A DNA stretch of 64,000 nucleotides from Symbiodinium microadriaticum (Eukaryota > Sar > Dinophyceae > Suessiales > Symbiodiniaceae), in NCBI GenBank assembly GCA_001939145.1, contig LSRX01000484.1:437288-501287 (forward strand), read 5' to 3'. Made by a program: the position numbers and the translations under genes. Within the stretch, counting starts at the first letter, position 1, and every line of letters begins with the position of its first letter. Shown piece by piece: positions 53,433 through 64,000 of this stretch. The notes under the pieces are model-generated. The model was not told the DNA's origin and made no database searches. It saw only the letters and a list, made by a program, of their open reading frames with translations.

Positions 53433-53861
53433 GTGATACATTGCGAAGGAGAGATGTCTGCTGAACGTGCCCATCGCGGACCCAAGCCTTCCTGGTGGAC
53501 CGGAGGCGCACTGGGACGGGGGGAATTGCAGAGGATGGGAACGATTTCTACAGATTCTACAACTTCGTGGAGACAGCCGAAAATAAAGTAGAGGCCTGAA
53601 CAAGTAGCAATAGTATTCCTTAGGTTTCTCTCATACAGGCATGGCATAGCAAGTTGCCCCAAAATCGGTTGCACTGGCCAGGTGCGCACATCCGAGGATT
53701 CCCCAGCAACACCCTTTCCAGCGATCTTGGAATCCTTGATCCTGGAAGCATCCGGTAGGCTTTGGGCTGGTGAAACATCCGTACAGCTTCAGCAGCGGGA
53801 TCCCCCTGCATCCGGCCCGATGCGTGCAAACCGTCCGGGGCATATGGATGCGCAGGTGCAT

Positions 53862-53864
53862 TCC

Positions 53865-53895
<31 letters not shown>

Positions 53896-53896
53896 C
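53862..53896. repeat. (CT)n microsatellite
   Basis: About 14 CT units, followed by CCCTCC and CAGA units. Confidence 0.95.
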
Positions 53897-53961
53897 CTCC
53901 CACGCACAGACAGACAGACAGTTGCGTAGACTCAAACCTGCTGACGGGTTTCAGCTACGAG

Positions 53962-54083
53962 GTCCACCTTGGTCCGGAATTATTTTTACGGTTTCGGGAA
54001 GGCCGCTGCAGCCCGGGTGGCCTTCGCAAGGCAAAGCGGCTGGAGGAGGAGTGCCTGGAGGAGAGGGACTTATTCATCCACAG
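53962..54083 (+). CDS. candidate exon, unknown protein
   Basis: Acceptor TACGAG|G. Reads VHLGPELFLRFREGRCSPGG then LRKAKRLEEECLEERDLFIH. The 3' end is unclear. It runs into a 21-bp in-frame tandem duplication giving DLFIHSR/DLFIPSP. Confidence 0.35.
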
Positions 54084-54106
54084 TCGGGACTTATTCATCC
54101 CCAGTC
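54065..54106. repeat. 21-bp tandem duplication (in frame)
   Basis: GGGACTTATTCATCCACAGT copy followed directly by a second copy with one substitution; 21 bp keeps the frame. Confidence 0.9.
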
Positions 54107-54276
54107 CCGCAATTAAGGAACTCATATAGTATTCGATGCATCTTTAAGGGAGCATGGGTGTGGCAGACTTCCCAGCTGAACAGGACCAGAGCATGGGTTC
54201 ACCAAGAAAGGCTACTTGTTCGTTTACTCCGCGAACCCTAAGACTTAAGAGTCCAGTTGCCTGCAGGTGCAAATTT

Positions 54277-54281
54277 ATGTG

Positions 54282-54317
<36 letters not shown>

Positions 54318-54364
54318 CATATATATACATATACATATGTATCTGTATATATATATATATCTAG

Positions 54365-54395
<31 letters not shown>

Positions 54396-54475
54396 TGTAT
54401 GTATGTATGTACGTATGTATGTATGCGTGTATGTATATGTCTATACATACATACAGCATATACAGATAGAGAGAG
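54277..54475. repeat. (TA)n-(TATG)n-(GA)n microsatellite cluster
   Basis: TA/CATA (54277-54360), TATG (54366-54440), CATA, then GA. Confidence 0.95.
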
Positions 54476-54899
54476 AGAGAGAGGCTTCGGGGATATGGTA
54501 CAGTATATCGGCACCCGGGCTCCCAAGATCATCTCGAGTTCAGGGCTTCAGGTGCTAGAGGTTTTTGGTTTTGGGGTTTGGGGATCGAGCGTGGGGGTTC
54601 ACCCGCTGGCGGCGAAGGCCCAGTGCGAAATAGATCAGAGGCCGTCATAGGCTGTGGGCGCCCGGTTTCAACGACCCAGAAAGAAGCGAATGGACTCGTC
54701 GTGGATCCTCAGGTCGTTTTGTAGCTGAGCTTGGTTTGGGCGGGACATCCGCATGCTCGCCAATCTGTCAACCAGTCTTTTACCCTGTACGATGCAGATG
54801 GACAGTTTTGGGTCGATACGAGGGTTCCTGATCCTGCTGCTTTGGGTTTATACTAGGACTTAGGATCCAATAGATCCGGACACTTTTATATCTGGAAAG

Positions 54900-54970
54900 G
54901 CCGCTTCTGCTTCGAATGCCGTACAATGCGGAAGAAGGCCAGCAACGTCGGGAGCAAGATCTGCTTCTTT
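54900..54970 (+). CDS. exon of an unrecognised gene (Cys/basic)
   Basis: Acceptor TGGAAAG|GC and GC donor (GCAATT). 23 codons read RFCFECRTMRKKASNVGSKI then CFF, strongly C/G-ending. The CFEC pair and basic cluster are notable. Function unknown. Confidence 0.45.
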
Positions 54971-56820
54971 GCAATTTTCCGGAATTTCAGGGGGCTTTAG
55001 GGATGGGGTTTGGTTTGGAAGTGTTGAGAGCTGCAGGTCCGTGCTGACTACATGTTATTGTGTGTTAACCACATCTCATTTAAACTTAACTCGTAGTTTT
55101 CGAGCTTTCGGCCAGGCGGCTCCCTGATGCCCCTTGCGCGCCTCGCCTTGCTTCCCTCCGCAGATGCTGCGCCTGGGCAGAAAGAGGGCGGACTTCGTTG
55201 GGCCCGGATTTTTTGTTTGCATGTGTCGTCGTCTCAGGGTAGGGGGACCGGCCGACCTTGTTCATTGTTCGTTTGGAAGCACCTCTAGTGGAGAAGCATG
55301 GTCGTACCCGACAGGTGCATGTTCAAGCAAGGGTTCCGCCTTGAACTTGACTTTGCAGAGACAAAGGCTGAGCGCTGGACTTTTTTGCTTTTGTTTGCAC
55401 GTCTTCGGACTCGTCGACCCCTGGCCCAGTTTCTATAAGAGGGTGGGTGCCTGTGCTGCAGAAGGACAACACCGCACAAGCCTGTAGAATAAGAGCGATC
55501 GCTCGGACAAAAGCTGTTATTACAAAGCCCGCTTCCTGCCCGACTTACGTCCCCGACCTTGGTCCAAAAGTCCATTGTTTCAATCCCCAAACCCACACTG
55601 AACTTTGGACGCTGTTAAAGGTCTAGAGAGTCTAGTAGCCTATACAGTAAGCCTTATTCAAGTAACCCTTCGAGAAATACGGTTGATGATATAAATCCTA
55701 CATGACCCATATTAAGGAATAGACAAGGTCTGGAGTCAGGGGGCTTCCTGCTGGAATGGTCGACTGCCTGACGCTGCAATGGAGGTGGAGCCGAGGAAGT
55801 TAAGAATCTTGAGGCCCTGCAATAATATACAGGCCCGGGAAATTTCCAATATTCTAGTCTAACAACCATTATACTTACATGCTTCTACATTAGGGCGTAT
55901 GGGTTGGAGCTCGGGTTCGTGATGTTCGGCTCAGAGTTTCAGGGTTCGTAGTGTGAGGACATAAGGACATGTCCTAGATTCCTGGTCAAGCCCTGCCTCG
56001 GGCAAGACGATCTTGGAGGCTCGGGGCCTCAAAAACTAGCAAGATGCTTTGTGATGCATCATTCCGTTCTTCGCCCCCTAATAAGCCCTAATATACCTAT
56101 ATACGGTCCATATGGTCAGACTGCATGCTCGATCACTGGCAGATTGCGACAGGCTCAAGCAGAGGAGTTGGCGCGACGGTGGCTGACCGAGGCACAAGAA
56201 CCCTCACTGAACCCGAAACCCTAAAACGCTTCTGTATGTTTGTTTAGAGCCTCGTTGTCTGTCTGGGTATATCACCGTGCGTCCAGGCCCTAGTGCCAAC
56301 TTGTGAAGCATGGAGCAATGTCCCCATGGGAACTTGATGTTCTTTCAGACCTTACTTGAGGAGAGTGGGGTAATACGTCCCACTGTGTAGCAAAGGGAGC
56401 TCTGTGAATGGATTTTGGGTGGCTCATGGTCTTAGAATGGTTCTTGGTTCGGCATGTCGCTTTCAGAGCTCTCCACACGTGACGGAACTGTGTGGAGCCT
56501 TGCCTGCCTGGTGCGAGTGTGAGAGTCGAAACCGCTTCAAGCCTTGCCTGCTGCGTGCGAGTGTGAGAGTCGAAACCGCTTCGAATGTTTTCGCTCCGGA
56601 TGACGTGTTCCACGTTTCTGCGATCCTGAGCTTGCAGTCTAGCATGCAGGATCTGGTCAGTTGTCTGGTAACAGGACCATACGTCTTATACCCGTCCCCC
56701 TTATAGAGCCACATGGTAGCATTACGCATGAGTTCGACTCCTGATAGACAATGACAATATAAGTTACAAGGCCTTTACGCCCTTACATTTTTTAGCTTTG
56801 AAAGCCTTATATATGCTAAG
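54971..56820. other. non-coding with short dispersed elements
   Basis: A short frame behind CTCCGCAG| at 55164 (MLRLGRKRADFVG) may be an exon. Otherwise only the paired dispersed elements at 56496-56583. Confidence 0.4.
56496..56583. repeat. two tandem copies (44 bp) of the short dispersed element
   Basis: AGCCTTGCCTGCCTGGTGCG and AGCCTTGCCTGCTGCGTGCG each continue AGTGTGAGAGTCGAAACCGC. These are the two best copies of a family also at 1080, 4812, 8409, 9520, 28501, 45738, 47562, 50221, 58099 and 58317. Confidence 0.85.
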
Positions 56821-56837
56821 TGGGAGGGGGAGAAAAA

Positions 56838-56839
56838 AA

Positions 56840-56879
<40 letters not shown>

Positions 56880-57320
56880 GACACAGAGAGAGGGATCGCT
56901 CGAGAGATGTATGTATGTATGTATGTATGTATGTATGCATGTATGTATAAATGTAAATGTAAATGTAAATGTAAATGTGAATGTGAATGTGAATGTAAAT
57001 GTAAATGTAAATGTAAATGTAAATGTAAATGCAAATGCAAATGCAAATGCAAATGCAAATGCAAATGCAAAATGCAAAATGCAAAATGCAAAATGCAAAT
57101 GCAAATGCAAATGCAAATGCAAATGCAAATGCAAATGTACATGTACATGTACATGTAAATGTAAATGTAAATGTAAATGTACATGTAAATGTACATGTAA
57201 ATGTAAATGTAAATGTAAATGTATGTATAAATGTATGTATGTATGTATGTATGTATGTATGTATGTAGGTATGTCTGTACGTATGCATGTATGTGTGTGT
57301 ATATATATATATATATACGC
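56838..57320. repeat. block-structured hexamer array (AAATGT/AAATGC/ACATGT) with TA and TATG flanks
   Basis: Order: (TA)n, (TATG)n, AAATGT, GAATGT x3, AAATGT, AAATGC, AAAATGC x4, AAATGC, ACATGT x3, AAATGT, alternating ACATGT/AAATGT, TATG, (TA)n. Near mirror-symmetric arrangement. All six frames stay open, giving false CKCK, NVNV and FTFT proteins of up to 215 codons. Confidence 0.95.
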
Positions 57321-57897
57321 ACTCCGGCCCAGCTCGAGTAGCAGGCCGAAGCCTCCCTGACCGCTGCACGCGATGAGCTTGGCGCTCTCCCGTCAGAGCT
57401 CCGCGGAGCACACCCGGAGCCTTGGTTTAGGAGATACTATAGTATCACCTTGTAGTTACCGTATGCTAATAATGACCCTCAAAGACCCATCCCAAATTTG
57501 AAGGCCCTGCAGCGAGGGTACCTCGGGTCTGAGGGTGTCGGATTCTGCGGCTGGAAGGTTTCAGGGTTTAAGGTTGTCGGGTTGGCTGTGGGGATTTCTG
57601 GAATTGAGTGGTTGGGGGTTCAGGGTGTAGCGCTTACGTCGGCTTAAGTGGGAGGGTTTGTATGTTGTTTGACGTTAGGGTCTTAGGGCCTAAAGTGTAA
57701 GAACTTTGGATTGAGGTTATGGGCAATGGGGCTCTGCAGCTTGTAGAGTTGAGGACTTTCGGGTGAGGCTTCGAGTCGAAGTTTCAATCGGGGAATTCGA
57801 GGTTTAGGGGTTACCTGTCAGAATGACCGTACTCTAGTTTAGTAGAGTGACGTTTCCCTTGACATACGCGCACAAAGATTGCGGCATTGGTTTCAAG
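57321..57897. other. non-coding stretch
   Basis: GGGTTT/GGTTCAGGG-like words; no exon. Confidence 0.5.
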
Positions 57898-58036
57898 GCG
57901 GCCATGCAGATTTGCCACACTTTTCGGATCGAAGGGATTTTTGCACAACAGGTTTCAGCTCAGAGTTTCCTGGGCAGCGATTTGCAGAGGACCGTGAGTC
58001 ACTCGCTGGTTGATACCCTGGCCGTAATTTTTGCAG
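57898..58036 (+). CDS. exon of an unrecognised gene
   Basis: Acceptor TTCAAG|G and GC donor (GCAGGC). 46 codons read AAMQICHTFRIEGIFAQQVS then AQSFLGSDLQRTVSHSLVDT and LAVIFA. It lies within a 72-codon ATG-open frame (57847-58065). Confidence 0.45.
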
Positions 58037-58074
58037 GCAGGCGCGGCTTCAGTTTTTTTAGCTAAGCCCCATAG

Positions 58075-58310
58075 ACCCTAAACCCTAAGACCGTAACCGC
58101 CATGCCTGCTTTGCGAGTGTGTGAGTCGAAACCCCATTGTACCCTGCAGTGCGGGCTCGTCCTAGCAATAGCAAGGTGAGAGGCAAAAAAAAACTGTAAA
58201 AAAAAAAACCATAAGCCCTAAAGCCCCTTAAGCCCTAAACCCTTAAACCCTAAACCCCTAAACCCCAAAAGCCCTAAACCCCTTAAGCCCCAAAGAGCCC
58301 CAAACCCGAC
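58075..58310. repeat. degenerate CCCTAAA cluster with A-runs
   Basis: More than ten CCCTAAA/CCCCTTAAGC-type words interleaved with two A-runs (58188-58208) and two dispersed-element copies on either side. Confidence 0.85.
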
Positions 58311-58381
58311 CATGAGCCTCGCCTAGGCAAGTCCGAGGGTGAGCGCTGAATCCCCCATAAACCCCGAACCCCTTTATACAG

Positions 58382-58497
58382 CCCTGGCCCTGGCGATTGA
58401 GGAAATCTTCACTGCGGTGGACCACGTGCTGAGGGTCGAGTTTGATCTTCTGAAATACTCTCAGGGACTTTTTGAAGAGTCCGTGTCGCATGCAAAG
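58382..58497 (+). CDS. exon of an unrecognised gene (helical)
   Basis: Acceptor TATACAG|CC and donor GTGGAA. 38 codons read LALAIEEIFTAVDHVLRVEF then DLLKYSQGLFEESVSHAK. Clear codon bias and an amphipathic helix pattern. Function unknown. Confidence 0.5.
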
Positions 58498-59059
58498 GTG
58501 GAAGCCTAGTTTAGAGATCTCGACGGCTGTTCTATATAAGTGTTTCCCGGTCGTGTGCTGACATCGTTTTCGCACCATCGAATTGCACGTAATTGTACTT
58601 AGTATAGCTTATCTGTTGTTAATGTTGGTGCTAGTGGTGATGGTGTTTATATTGCGGTGGTGATGTTCCTGTGGCTTCGTTTTGCTGCTGTCGCTCCACG
58701 TGCACTCTAGTGACTAGTCAAAGTTTTGTGGCAGACAGAGTGGGCTCGCATCTAGTACCTGGGCTTCGGGGGTCGGATAGGCGAGGGTCTAGCTTGCGGC
58801 TGTGGATCTCATGGGTTTAGAGGTTTCCCTGCGAGGGTATGCCTTAGTTGTCGGCTGTGCCGAGTCGACACTTCTTGCGTCTGTGTGTAGATAAATAAGC
58901 ACCAAGTAGGGTAGCTAGGTATGTCTGTGATGTAAAGCATGTAATGTGACGTACTGTAATGTAAGGAAATTCAAAGACATGTAGTGTCGTATGCTTTGCA
59001 ATACTGTCATGTAATGTAGTGTCGTGTAGTGCAATGCAATGTACTTGTTTTTGCGTGCC

Positions 59060-59254
59060 TGGATGGATGCATGGATGTGGATGGATGGATGGATGGATGG
59101 ATGGATGGAGAGAGATAGATGGATGGAAGGGTGGATGGTTGGAGGGATGGAGAGATAGAGAGACGGATAGATGGATGGTAGTGTGGATGGTTGCAGGCAG
59201 GGTAGGATAGGGTAGGCTAGGTAGATAGGTAGGCAGGTAGGTAGGTAGGTACGT

Positions 59255-59305
<51 letters not shown>

Positions 59306-59325
59306 TAGGTAGGTAGGTAGGATTA
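59060..59325. repeat. (GGAT)n then (GGTA/GGCA)n arrays
   Basis: GGAT units to ~59180; GGTA units flank a clean GGCA block of about 14 units (59256-59305). Confidence 0.95.
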
Positions 59326-59710
59326 GGTAGGTATGCATGTACATATACATGTTTATACATATTGTATTTATGTATACATGTATACATGTATACATGTATA
59401 CAACTGTATACATGTATGTATGTATACATGGATGCATGCTTGCATGCATGCATGTATGCATGTATGGTATGGTATGGTGTGTTATGTTTTGTTATGCATG
59501 CATGTATGTACGTGCGTACGTATGTATGTATGTATGCATGCATGTATGTATGTATGTATGTATGTAACAGTATGTATGTATGTATGCATGCATGCATGCA
59601 TGCATGCATGCATGCATGTATGTATGTATGTATGTATGTAAGTAAATGTAAGTAACTGTAGGTATGCATGTATATATGTATGTATGAATGAATGAATGTA
59701 TGTATGTGTG
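59326..59710. repeat. (TATG)n/(CATG)n/(GCAT)n array
   Basis: Mosaic of TATG, TACATG, GCATG and ATGA units. Confidence 0.95.
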
Positions 59711-60782
59711 TGTATATTGCATGTCTGCACGCACGTGTAGCTGTAGTCGCATCTGTCAACTCAGATAGCATAGTTTACAATTAGAAGCTTGCTACCGCCC
59801 TGTATTTGAATGCCTAAGCAACCAACCTTTCCATGATGTGTTCTGAGTCTGTCATCATGGAGGTTCCACTTTTTGCAGGACCCGCGGCGCTGAACACTGT
59901 GCAAACACCAGCTTTTGCACTTAAATTGCTGTATGCCTAAACTAGAGGTCCCTCGGGTGGTGTATTATAAAATGACTGCCAGCACTCAGGACATGGCCGA
60001 CGGACCGTAGTTTAGGCGCATGCGAGTCGATGCAATACCTCCCCATCCCCCGACCTTGAGTTCAATTGCAGCAGCGGACGAACCCTGATCCCGAAAAGAA
60101 GCTATCCGAAAGCTCCTGAACTTCTCCTGCGCACACCCTTGTCTTTCATCCCGAAGCCCTAGTTCGAAGTCTTCTGTTCAGATTGCGGGCTCCCCGGAGC
60201 TTTTCCGTGTACCGAGCCAGGGCCTTTGAACAACTCCAGAGTGCTCAAATTTAATGTTTAATGCCACAGAATGGGTATGTCTCAGGCTTTGGTTGTTTGA
60301 ACTTCGGCTCCGACTTTCGGGTATGGCTTGCTGCTAGTCGGATCTAAATTCTGCAGCTAACAAAGCTTCAGAAGACTTAAACCTTGAGACATGCCCAGAT
60401 CAGATGGCAAAGTCCGTAACCCCGAACTTCCGGCTTTCAAATTTCCGGCCCGTCACGGCCCGGACGAAGCTATCGAGTTTCCCCAGCCCGGCCGGATGGG
60501 GAAGCACCCGTCTCAGAAGCATGCGGATGGACCCGTAGTGGATGCCGCAGAACCGAAGTCAACGCCTCTTTGCTTCAGCTCCTGGCGCCCTCAAAGAACT
60601 CCGCAGAACCTAGGGTGCGAATATCCTCAAGAAGCATCACATCCGGAGATGTGGCGTTCTGGGTGCATAGGATACCCGGATAACCCCCTCATTGCAGAAG
60701 TTCCTGCGTCTCCTGCCGCTTTTGCATGCCAAATATAAGTAGATATGGACGGAATATATTGCAATTTCATGAAATGTATGTC

Positions 60783-60882
60783 TGTCCGTATGTATGTATG
60801 TATGTATCTACGTCTCTATGTATCTATCTATGTATCTGTGTAGGTGTGTATGTATGTATGTATGTATGTATGTATGTATGTG
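60783..60882. repeat. (TATG)n/(TATC)n microsatellite
   Basis: Two TATG runs separated by TATC/TGTG units. Confidence 0.95.
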
Positions 60883-61765
60883 CTGGCAATGGTCATGATC
60901 CAGTTCTGGCGATTTTCTTTGGGACTCTTGATGACTCGACTGATGGCTGCTCGAGTCCTGTTAGTATTGCAGCCATGCTGAATTCCTCAGACCACCTTCG
61001 CCGATGCAGTCCGGGACGTGAGGCACCGAAAGAGCCTCTTTTCAATTTCCCCTGAAGACGGACAAGTTCCACTGTACAGAACCGGGCAGGAGCCCCTCAG
61101 ATACTCCTACCCCAACATAAGGAAGAAGGGCACCCGACGCTGCAGTCCACGACGTGAGCTGTGCATCCCCGAAGCCACTAAGACCAAAGAGCTGAGCCAT
61201 TGGGAAACAGCCCCTCAAGTGAAGAGCGCAAACCTGCAAGACTTAGTTCGTGACCCTTGAAACTCAAACCCCTGTAGACACTCAGACATGCGCTTTAAAT
61301 CAACGGAGACAATCCCGAAGGATGACTGAGGACCTGCCATCGCCCGGATCAAAGGCAGCAGTTGCTTGCGACACATGTGGTCCCAAAGGAAAGGCCAGGA
61401 AAAAGGAGCTCATTTGCTGAGACGGAGACCTTCGTTTGCCCAAGTAGCCGGCTCCAAGCATACACATTTCCAAAGACACAGGGAGCTCTTCATGCTTAGG
61501 GTTCTGCGAATATACCAACGACAGCAGCACGTGGCATATAATGATTATTCTGCCGTGTAGCTTGCGATTCATCCTAGAACCCTCTATCCTAGACAACAAA
61601 CGTAATTGACCGTAATGGCTGAAGTCATCAGTCTGAAGCCTCCAACCCCGACGCAACAAGCCTTAAACTCTAAAGGCTCTACCGTGAGACAGCTTTGAAT
61701 TACTATTACATAAACCCGGCCACTGGAAAAGCATGGTGCATGGTGCTTTCGAAGAGCCGGACCAG

Positions 61766-61870
61766 GTTTATGTAATCGAGCATGTCCCTACAGTCCCCAA
61801 AGAGATTCCGACTTATGCAGCCCAAGGCTTTCATGGCTTCACTGCCGCAGACATGGAGAAGAAATTCCAG
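61766..61870 (+). CDS. exon of an unrecognised gene, 105 nt, symmetric phase
   Basis: Acceptor GACCAG|G and GC donor (GCTGGG). Exactly 35 codons read VYVIEHVPTVPKEIPTYAAQ then GFHGFTAADMEKKFQ, with no stop and C/G-ending codons. A minus-strand frame over the same DNA (FDLVNELLAGPSLEFLLHVC) is open but lacks an acceptor. Function unknown. Confidence 0.55.
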
Positions 61871-61939
61871 GCTGGGTCCCGCGAGTAGTTCATTCACGAG
61901 GTCGAAACAAACGCAAGTAGTTAGTAGAATATGATCGAA

Positions 61940-61984
61940 TGTGATATAACATGTATATACATATATACATGTATATATATATAC

Positions 61985-62075
<91 letters not shown>

Positions 62076-62160
62076 TACAAACAAACATACATACATACAT
62101 ACATACATGCATATACACATACAGATGCAGATGCATGTGCATATATATATATATATACGT
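61940..62160. repeat. (TACA)n/(ATACAC)n/(TA)n microsatellite
   Basis: Hexamer blocks ATACAT then ATACAC, then CATA and TA. Confidence 0.95.
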
Positions 62161-62387
62161 ATATACCTATACAATTACATGCATGTCTATGTATGTTTGG
62201 GTAGTTTTATGCATACATGCGCAGAGAGAGAACCACAAAGGGATTTTCCAGTCACATTCTACCATGCCCAAGAGCATGGGTACAGAGACAGAGTGACAGA
62301 GAGCCTAGGTCGTACTTGCAGAGAAAAATCAATACAGTTCCAGCACTTGTAATGATTCGGCTGTTGCTAGGGTTAAGTTCTGCAGAC

Positions 62388-62408
62388 ATGCACACACACA
62401 CACACACA
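62388..62408. repeat. (AC)n microsatellite
   Basis: About ten AC units. Confidence 0.95.
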
Positions 62409-62478
62409 TAGAGTATTTCCCTGTATAACTACGTTCTGGTAGTACTCGCCGGGCTGACAAATGCCACTTTCATGTCAG

Positions 62479-62554
62479 GTGAGCTTAGTCGGACTAAGCG
62501 CAGAGCACACCTTGAAAGAGATCCTGGCCACGCTGCAGAGCACGCTCTCGGGCC
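62479..62554 (+). CDS. exon of an unrecognised gene
   Basis: Acceptor TGTCAG|G and GA donor (GACCAT). Reads VSLVGLSAEHTLKEILATLQ then STLSG. Good codon bias, helical. Confidence 0.45.
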
Positions 62555-64000
62555 GACCATTAGGGTTTCGCGTTTGGGGCACTGGTCATGTGATTGGGAT
62601 TCTCAGGAATCCGGTGCCGAGGATTCTAACTCAGGCTTGTGGTTCGACATCTGGGGCTTCTGGGGCTGGGTGATCAGGATCAAGGGTTACGGAGTCTTGC
62701 AAACCAAGCATTAAAAAAACACGATCTAGGGTGACAGGATTGCGAGGCTGTAAACTCGCGAACCTATAGGGCTTGCTCGGTTGACGGCTTTCAGCAGTTA
62801 GGGGAGGTTTGTTTACCCATAAAGGTTAAAGATGGTTGAAGTATCACAGTGTGGCTCCTGCTCTGCTTGCCCTCCCGCGAAGAAACGCGACTCGAGAGAA
62901 ACATCCTGACGGAAGGGGCATTCTAGTGGCTTAGAGCTTTGATTAACTTGATCGCACAGGATTGGAGTCCGTAACGCTAGAGTCCTTGTGGTCATTCTGA
63001 TCTTGCTGCCGTCTCGACTGGTTAACCGCGAGTGGTAGTTTGGTGCACGACCCTAAGTGTCTGGGAAAGGATGGTTTGGGAAAGATAGCCTAGCTTGCTA
63101 GTCCAGCAACAGCGGCAATAGTGCCTCTGTTTAGCCAATGTTGAGCTCCTGGCCACAGATTTAGAATGTCCGACTTCCGGCTGACTTAAAGTGCTGACAC
63201 CCAGCCAGTCCTTTCAAGCCCCAAGACCGAAGCCCTAGCCAGACATTGCCGGGTGGCACAGGATTTTCGTGAAGGGTCAGGTCGCACGGAGGATCATGCA
63301 GAGAAGGATGAAGAACATGCCGAAATACAGGAGGACGAGGAGAACGAGAAGCCAGGCTACAGCTGTGCACGTGAAGACTGCAGGGATCTTAAACGGAAGA
63401 CTAGGAGTCATTGATGTCAAGTATCCGAGACTGCATGGCGGGTGACGCTATAGTTGCCAAAGCCTGCCCGAAGGGGCTCTCTGTTAGAAGATGTTCTTCG
63501 GATGGTCCGCTGATGAATAACGGTGTCAACAAGCCCTGAACCCCTAACCCCTGCAACTTCGCTGATCTGCAGCGTGTTGTCCATCCCAGGTACTCCGGCT
63601 CCGTCGGGATCGAGCTTCTCGTCTCAGGATTGGGCGTCGACGAGACGAACAATTGTTTAGTGCTGTTGTTTCATAACCGGTGCGTGTGAGCTGGTGCCCG
63701 AACGAAACTTTACTTCCTGAAGGACTACAGTGATTCTTCGGGATTTCTACATATCTTGCTTGCGTCATACAGTGAACCATTCACCACGTCCATGTGCCAC
63801 TCACAGACTCTGTAAGTGTGGCAGTTGCAGGAAGGACACATGGGTTTGTCTAAGAAGCCCTGTAGCTTGCGGATCATCAAAGTCTTCCTTGTGGCCCGAC
63901 TCACTGAGACAGGTTAGCGCGGGTGAAGCAGGTTAGCGCGGGTGAAGCGTTCGACCTAACACTGCTCGTTTTCCGCACTATCTTTAGACTGAGGCAGTCT
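62555..64000. other. right end, no supported exon
   Basis: At 63270-63400 all of plus frame 1 (basic), plus frame 2 (acidic) and one minus frame (hydrophobic) are open; none can be preferred. A 19-bp tandem duplication lies at 63910-63947. Confidence 0.4.
63910..63947. repeat. 19-bp tandem duplication
   Basis: CAGGTTAGCGCGGGTGAAG repeated twice in a row. Confidence 0.9.

Larger units (their letters stand above)
58498..61765. other. microsatellite-dominated non-coding region
   Basis: Long GGAT, GGCA/GGTA and TATG arrays (59060-59710), TATG at 60785-60885, and a 115-codon ATG frame at 60391-60738 (MPRSDGKVRNPELPAFKFPA) with no splice or family support. Confidence 0.45.

Noticed and set aside
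53631..53907. Minus frames starting REREREREG
   Set aside because: Antisense of a CT microsatellite followed by chance-open sequence.
56764..57411. 215-codon minus frame and similar plus frames
   Set aside because: Translate the hexamer array only (FTFT, CKCK, NVNV); no unique sequence of coding character.
61706..61920. Minus-strand frame FDLVNELLAGPSLEFLLHVC
   Set aside because: No AG acceptor at its start and its N-terminus runs into a microsatellite; the plus strand has a perfect 105-nt exon with acceptor and donor.
63270..63390. Minus-strand hydrophobic segment (VAWLLVLLVLLYFGMFFILL) resembling a channel S5
   Set aside because: It is antisense to a Lys/Arg/Glu-rich stretch, which always gives hydrophobic complements; the acceptor is AG|T and no neighbouring channel exon was found.
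1..64000. CRISPR array, bacterial operon, rRNA or tRNA genes
   Set aside because: No regularly spaced repeats with unique spacers, no ribosome-binding-site-led operons, no rRNA or tRNA cores; sequence is clearly eukaryotic nuclear.

Overview
The window is nuclear DNA of a eukaryote, most probably a dinoflagellate alga. Three things support this. (1) Degenerate plant-type telomere units (TTTAGGG/CCCTAAA) are scattered through introns and intergenic DNA. (2) The one clearly readable gene is split into short exons. Nearly all of its acceptors read AG|G, and its donors are a mixture of GT, GC and GA, which is the known dinoflagellate splice habit. (3) That gene is a voltage-gated cation channel with C-terminal EF-hands, a type greatly expanded in Symbiodiniaceae. 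I cannot name the species. A chromerid is the main alternative.

Layout. 2.08-16.57 kb, plus strand: the channel gene, in which S1, S2, S4, S5, the pore-loop flank, S6, two EF-hands and the C-terminus lie in separate exons whose phases join at most junctions. 16.6-33.6 kb: mostly repeat-rich non-coding DNA, with coding-like plus-strand exon clusters at 24.9-25.75 kb, 29.2 kb and 31.2-32.1 kb (a probable membrane protein). 33.61-36.09 kb: an AT-rich insertion with long terminal inverted repeats, a GATAG target duplication, and at least three open frames (one cut by a 795-base assembly gap); two of them carry zinc-binding motifs. 37-64 kb: isolated plus-strand exons that obey the same AG|G rule (37.1, 39.7-40.3, 42.4, 43.2, 45.3, 47.1, 48.8, 49.2, 51.8, 53.3, 54.9, 57.9, 58.4, 61.8, 62.5 kb). 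They belong to one or more genes I do not recognise and are separated by very large microsatellites.

Repeats dominate. There are TATG/TACA, GA, TA, TGC-type and hexamer arrays. There are three families of ~100-bp TA-flanked palindromic MITEs, two near-perfect 20-21 bp hairpins with 3-nt loops built on telomere-like sequence, and a longer 31-bp hairpin. Two short dispersed elements run directly into CCCTAAA-like sequence. Most long ATG-initiated frames here are repeat artefacts ('IHTY', 'VCMY', 'CKCK') or frames antisense to exons. All exon calls rest on reading frame, codon usage and splice phase only; no database search was possible.
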